Origin: Hypericum androsaemum
Taxonomy: Eukaryota > Streptophyta > Magnoliopsida > Malpighiales > Hypericaceae
Assembly (NCBI GenBank): GCA_963995505.1
Contig: OZ023187.1
Coordinates: forward strand, 5,977,176 to 6,041,175
Direction: 5' to 3'
Length of the DNA stretch: 64,000 bases
Numbering within the stretch: position 1 is the first letter of the stretch; each line of letters starts with the position of its first letter. The notes under the pieces were generated by a model, which had not been told where the DNA came from, made no database searches, and saw nothing but the letters and a program-made list of their open reading frames with translations. The translations under genes were made by a program, and so were the position numbers. Shown here in pieces: positions 59,345 to 64,000 of the stretch.

Positions 59345-61799
59345 GTCTAAAGTGTACTTTTCCCTTTTCTTAAAGATGTAAGATTTTTATATTGTTCCGG
59401 GTGAATATCCCGTGAACTAGTCAAAATTGATTAAATCGAAATAATTTGCAATCTCTTAATAAAAATAAAACTTGATAATATTTTGAGATAGATTATGTAG
59501 ACATTTGTCCACATGTAAGGTGGGTCATGTCCTTACCCTTCCTATAGGATCTATAGGATCTAAGGTAAGAATATAGGTTAATCTCTAAAGCTAGGGTCAT
59601 GGTCTGATATGATCTACAATCGAGATTTTTTTTTGATAAGTACAATCGAGATTCTATCATAATAACTTTACTTAGTTCTATTTTTTCTCAAAAAAAAAAT
59701 TTGATCCGTCTAAATTTATATATAAATATTATTTTTCAATAAACCCCAAAACTTGATAGGACACTTCTTATGAAAAAGATAATATTTTTCTCTTCTCAGC
59801 TTAAAATTAAATTTTAGTATTTATAGTATTGAATGTCCAAATAAAGATAAATAAGAGTATATTTTTTAAATTATTTATATCAAAATTAATGCGTCCATGA
59901 ATATGACATGAATCTTCTATTAGATCCAAAAATGAGTATAGATTATTACCGTAGGATGTACGATATGGGTCTGATCTCTAATGTATCCTCCTTGCTGTAC
60001 TTTACCCATTCTCCCTCGCTCTTTCCCTTTTCACTGAAAAAAGAGGGTATTTTTTCTTTGTTTGTCTCGAAAGGTGGTTCTTTTCGTTTCCGGCAAGACA
60101 CTGCAAAATGAAGGGTTTGGGCCCAATGAGGTGCTTTTTAGTTTTTAGATGTTCCGAGACAATGACCCGCTATTGGATAATTATCTTTCTACATTTTTCT
60201 CAAATAATTGTGCTTTAGTCTGGAAAAATGGTGCAGTCCAAATAATGGTGCATCATCTCGAATAATGTCGCATCAACTAGAATAATGGTGCATCACTACG
60301 ATAATTTGAACATTAGTCATATTTTTTTAAATTTTATTTTCAGATAATGCTCCTACACCTGTTGATCATTGGATCGATAGGCCAAAAGAATTTTAGAAGA
60401 TAAAAGGGTAGATGAACCCTACTTGTATCTCCTTCTTAAGGATGATGCGGATTGAATTATCATTTAAAAACTAAAATAAAGTTATATCCCTCCTTTACTA
60501 AACCTAATTACTACTTTTATTTTCAAAAATATATTTACTTTACCAGTATTTTACCATTTTAGAAATGAACATTGGAGATTAATATAAAATGTTTCAACTA
60601 GATTAATTCTTAAGGTAGTAGGATACTGGTGGGGAAATGGAATCTTGATCACCAATCTTGCAGAGGCACCTGCATGCGCAATGTTGAGCCCATCACCCTC
60701 TCTTCCAATCTATTTTAACCCACTATAGACTTAGTGGGACTGCTATGATTTTGCTTTTAAAATTTGGAGCCGAAACCAGATGTCGTTCTTCCATTCGTAC
60801 CAATGGCAAGTTGATCTACCTTTTTTTAAAGTCAATTTTTTATATTATAATTACAAGTATTAGGGTTTGAATTATTGACCTGCCTAAATGTGTATACGCT
60901 TGTGCTAGCAAGTTGATTTACTGTTATGATAAGAGTTGGTATAATTGATGAGAAATTCAAATTTTGTTAAATAAGTTTTGGATTTAAATCTTACGAATGA
61001 AAAATATATCGTTAGAAGAGTCATTTATAAATAGAGTCCAACAATACTCAACAATGCTCGATTGCAAATACTTGAGATTCATCGAAAAAAAGTTCAACTT
61101 ATTTGCTTTTTTTTTTGTGAAAACTTATTTGCTAGTTTGAGGAATCTGTTTTTTTTGTGTGTGAATTTGATCAGGTTACTGTAGGAGCGAACTTGGAAGA
61201 GGTTAATGATGATTCTATGGCCTATTTCCTACTGCTAACGAAATGGGTAATCCACGAATTTTAAATTGATTTCTTAGTCCATCTCAGATCAACTTTCTCG
61301 TAATGAATTGGACCATAATTAAGTAGAACGCCCTCAAGAAATGCTCAGGAAGCGAATGGTTATATTGTTGGATCATGTGGTTATCTATAAGAATGGTTAT
61401 GTTAATAATGTCTTTTTCATCAACAAAATTTTAATTTTTAGAGTTTCTTAAAAAATCCAAATATCTTACCAAAAATCTAATCTTCATTTTTGTAATACCT
61501 TATAGTTGGAAAACATCAATTTGATATCTTACTAGAAAAATCATATAATTTTAGTACCATGTAGGTCTATCTTTCATGTGACTCTTTCTCTCTAAAGCGA
61601 AGCTTTTGAAATCACTGAATATTAAATTTATCATTCCAAATTAAGGTATTAAATAAGAGAGAATAGGCAGTATATGAGTTTTCCTTTTTCTTCCTTTTAT
61701 ATGGGCCAAGTACAATGATAAAAACGGTGCATGCACTTGTGGAAACTAAACAGGAGCCTAGATTTATAAAATAGTGGACTTCATAAGTTTATTTGAACA
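59345..61799. other. AT-rich intergenic DNA
   Basis: A three-unit 20-bp tandem repeat (aataatg-gcatca) occupies 60,241-60,300. No gene is supported. Confidence 0.5.
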
Positions 61800-62225
61800 G
61801 GGTTTTTTTTTCTGAATGGTGTTACTATTCACCCTTTTTGTGAAAAAAGCGTCCGATTTGAAAGTATTGCGAGGATGGTGTCCACGTGGCACGGACGCCG
61901 AAAAAAGTCGGATCTTGGACCAAGATCTGACTTTTTTTGTCGGATGACCAAGATCCGACTTTTTTAGTCGGATGATATATCCGACTAAAAAAGTCGGATC
62001 TTGGTCCAAGATCCGACCGTTTTTCTCGGATGATATATCCGACTAAAAAAGTCGGATCTTGGTCCAAGATCCGACCGTTGTCGGATGACCAAGATCTGAC
62101 TTTTTTTGTCGGATCTTGGTCCGGTATAAAGTGGATTTCCGAAGGATATCGAGATCCAACTATAACAAGATCCAACAAAAAAAGTCAGATTTCGGTCCAT
62201 ATAAACACCAAAATCTGACTTTTTC
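61800..62225. repeat. Array of near-perfect palindromes
   Basis: The palindrome core GGATCTTGGTCCAAGATCC is centred near 62,005 and 62,063, with a variant (ggaccaagatctgac arm) near 61,919. Between them are cggatgatatatccg palindromes. The central 58-bp unit is tandemly repeated (61,992 and 62,050). Runs of A or T separate the arms. Confidence 0.9.
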
Positions 62226-62279
62226 TGTCGCTCACACTCCCGTCCCCGATATCGCCTTCCCGTCTGTCCCGCTCACTCG

Positions 62280-62505
62280 CTCCCCGCCCCCGCCCCCGCT
62301 CCCCGCTCCCCGCCCCCCGCCCCCCGCCCCCTCCCCCCGCCCCCCGCTCCCCGCTCGCCGCCCCCGCTCCCCGCTCTTTGCCCCCGCTCCCCGCTCCCCG
62401 CCCCCGCCCCCCGCTCCCCGCCCCCGCCCCCCGCCCCCCGCCCCCGCCCCCCGCCCCCCGCCCCCGCTCCCCGCTCCCCGCTCGCCGGCTCGCCCGCCTC
62501 TCGGT
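62280..62505 (+). repeat. C-rich low-complexity block
   Basis: It is dominated by cccccg, ctccccg and ccccgc units on the plus strand. The proline-rich frame through it is not a gene. Confidence 0.92.
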
Positions 62506-63030
62506 CCGGCCCCCGACGTCGTATTAGGTAAATTTTTTAATTAGTTAATTTTTTAATTAGTTAATTGTGAATATTAGTTAATTGGTTAATTGTTGTTGTT
62601 AGTTAATTGGTTAATTGTTGATATTTTTTATTTTTGAGGGATGTTAATTGTTGATGTTGGTTAATTGTAATTTGTAGATAATTGGTTAAAAAAAATTTGG
62701 TCCGAATGGTGCGACCAAAATTTCGGTCTAACCGGTCTGGCCAAAAAATTGATCAGACCAAATTGACCGAAAAATGGTCCGACCGGTTTGACCGAAAGAT
62801 GGTCCGACCGGTTTGACCGAAAGATGGTCCGGCCGGCCAGTTTGACCAAAATAAGGTCCGAGTGGTTTGACCGTTAAACAATGTGACCGTAATATGGTCT
62901 GTAATAACGCTATTTTAATTAATTTTTTGATTAATGTTCTAATTGTTCAATGTTTAACATTGTTGGATTTGCTAAGTTTGTTAATATATTGGTATATAAT
63001 GTTCTAATATGTCTATTGTGTTGTTTAGAT
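62506..63030. other. Leader region of the PMD gene with short tandem repeats
   Basis: It holds AT-rich ttagttaattggttaattg repeats at about 62,530-62,660. A 25-bp tandem repeat (atggtccgaccggtttgacc, units at 62,774, 62,799, 62,824) resembles motifs of MITE family M. A tttag acceptor-like site lies two bases before the ATG at 63,031. Confidence 0.6.
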
Positions 63031-64000
63031 ATGGATGCACAGCCATACGGGCATCTTCTAGGGAATGGAGGACCCTTAGATACGTCGGTATTAGTGCACC
63101 AGGATGTGCACCGTTCTCAGGACGTGTGGAACCGTGAGGTTCGTGAAGGGATTAACGATAATCAGGACACATTGTTGAAGATACACCGACGGAAATGGAC
63201 GGTGTCTCATGTGCAGAACGAGGCCTTTATAGCCTATATGAAGGAGGCAGGTTTCTGGGATGTGTGGTGTATTGGCTGGGTCGTTCTCGAAACAGCATTT
63301 GTTACAGCCTTGGTGGAGCGGTGGCGGCCGGAGACCCATACGTTCCATATGCCTGTGGGTGAGATGACAGTTACTCTTCAGGACATTGCTGTGTTGTTCG
63401 GGCTTCCTATCGATGGTCACCCAGTAACAGGGTTGCAGACACCTCCTGATTGGCACGAGTTCTGCGTACGCCTATTTGGCAGTAACCCGGCAGATACCCC
63501 TGGAATGGTTTGGAAAAACCAAATTGCCCTTAAATGGTTCGAGGACCATTTTGACCCTGCTACTATCCCAATTGATGCTGGTGATGAGGTCGTAAAACGA
63601 TATGTTCGAGCGAACATATTGCGACTTATCGGATGCATTCTTTTTCCCGAGTCTAGTGATGCCAGGGTGAACACATACTGGTTGCCACTTCTAGAGAATG
63701 TAGAGGCAATTGGTTCTTACAGCTGGGGTAGTGCGTGTTTGTCACACACGTACAACCATTTATGTAGAGCCACAAGCTCGACACGTTCACTTATTGCCGG
63801 GGCGATGACGCTAATATGTATGTGGGCTTGGGAACGGATCATCCCAAATCGTCCGGTTTTGTTAAATCCGGCAGTGCAACAACCTGGGCAAGCACTGGGC
63901 ATCAGGTACAAATTATTACTTAATGCGCTGTAGCCGCTGATTAATCTTATAGAATTGACGTGATATTTTTATGTCACTGTGCAGGTGGAGTGGAAAATTT
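63031..64000 (+). CDS. Plant mobile domain (PMD) protein, partial, two exons visible
   Basis: Exon 1 is 63,031-63,905 and exon 2 begins at 63,985 after a 79-bp GT-AG intron (AG/gtacaa, gtgcag/GTGGAG, joining R-W). The window ends in exon 2. The protein shows the PMD (PF10536, formerly aminotransferase-like) core: AFIAYMKEAGFWDVW, TALVERWRPETHTFHMP, GEMTVTLQDIAVLFGLPIDG, then SAXLSHTYNHLCRAT-like and WAWERI. PMD proteins include the nuclear MAIN and MAIL1 regulators and many transposon-borne relatives. The short exon, repeat-laden leader and setting suggest the transposon-borne type. Reading through the intron would stop at 63,933, which supports splicing. The start is the first Met of MDAQPYGH; the earlier in-frame Met at 62,950 adds a non-family stretch. 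Confidence 0.82.

Noticed and set aside
62116..62544. 142-aa proline/arginine-rich ORF
   Set aside because: It is a translation of the C-rich low-complexity block.

Overview
The window is eukaryotic nuclear DNA from a flowering plant, most likely a dicot. It has AT-rich intergenic sequence, GT-AG introns, nested LTR retrotransposons, LINE, SINE and MITE debris, and genes of land-plant families: a WAG/PINOID-type AGC kinase, a LONESOME HIGHWAY-type bHLH and a plant mobile domain protein. I could not name the species.

Positions 1-24,788 are a three-level nest of retrotransposons. A Ty1/copia element whose 5' part lies off the left edge carries integrase, reverse transcriptase, RNase H and a 366-bp 3' LTR. 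It is split at a 5-bp target duplication (aatgc) by a 22-kb insertion. That insertion (579-22,515) is a large coding-less LTR element of LARD type, with 2.68-kb LTRs, an initiator-Met tRNA primer site and a GGAGGGGAGAA polypurine tract. Its own 3' LTR is split at a second 5-bp duplication (ctcac) by a composite element on the minus strand (8,793-22,127) with the layout LTR-gag-LTR-gag-LTR. The gag units are nearly identical and encode a 781-aa Gag plus retropepsin-like protein but no reverse transcriptase or integrase, as in TR-GAG elements.

Positions 24,789-47,000 are gene-poor. They hold an LTR-like GC-rich stretch, a tRNA-derived SINE, an AT-rich dispersed repeat in at least four copies (two of them inverted around a LINE tail), two copies of a MITE-like family, a TIR element carrying a galacturonosyltransferase-like gene fragment, a GGA-repeat block inside a local duplication, a decayed PPR gene and a G-box-rich promoter-like patch.

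Positions 47,000-57,000 are the genic part. A single-exon WAG1/WAG2-like kinase lies on the plus strand (47,151-48,536). A ten-exon LHW-like bHLH gene lies on the minus strand (56,496 down to 52,005), with two small upstream ORFs. Both families act in auxin-related development, one through PIN auxin carriers and the other in vascular cell division, but nothing here links them beyond proximity.

Positions 57,000-64,000 return to repeats: a TIR element with a coding-like interior, a third MITE-family copy, an array of near-perfect palindromes, a C-rich block, and a plant mobile domain gene that runs off the right edge after its first intron.
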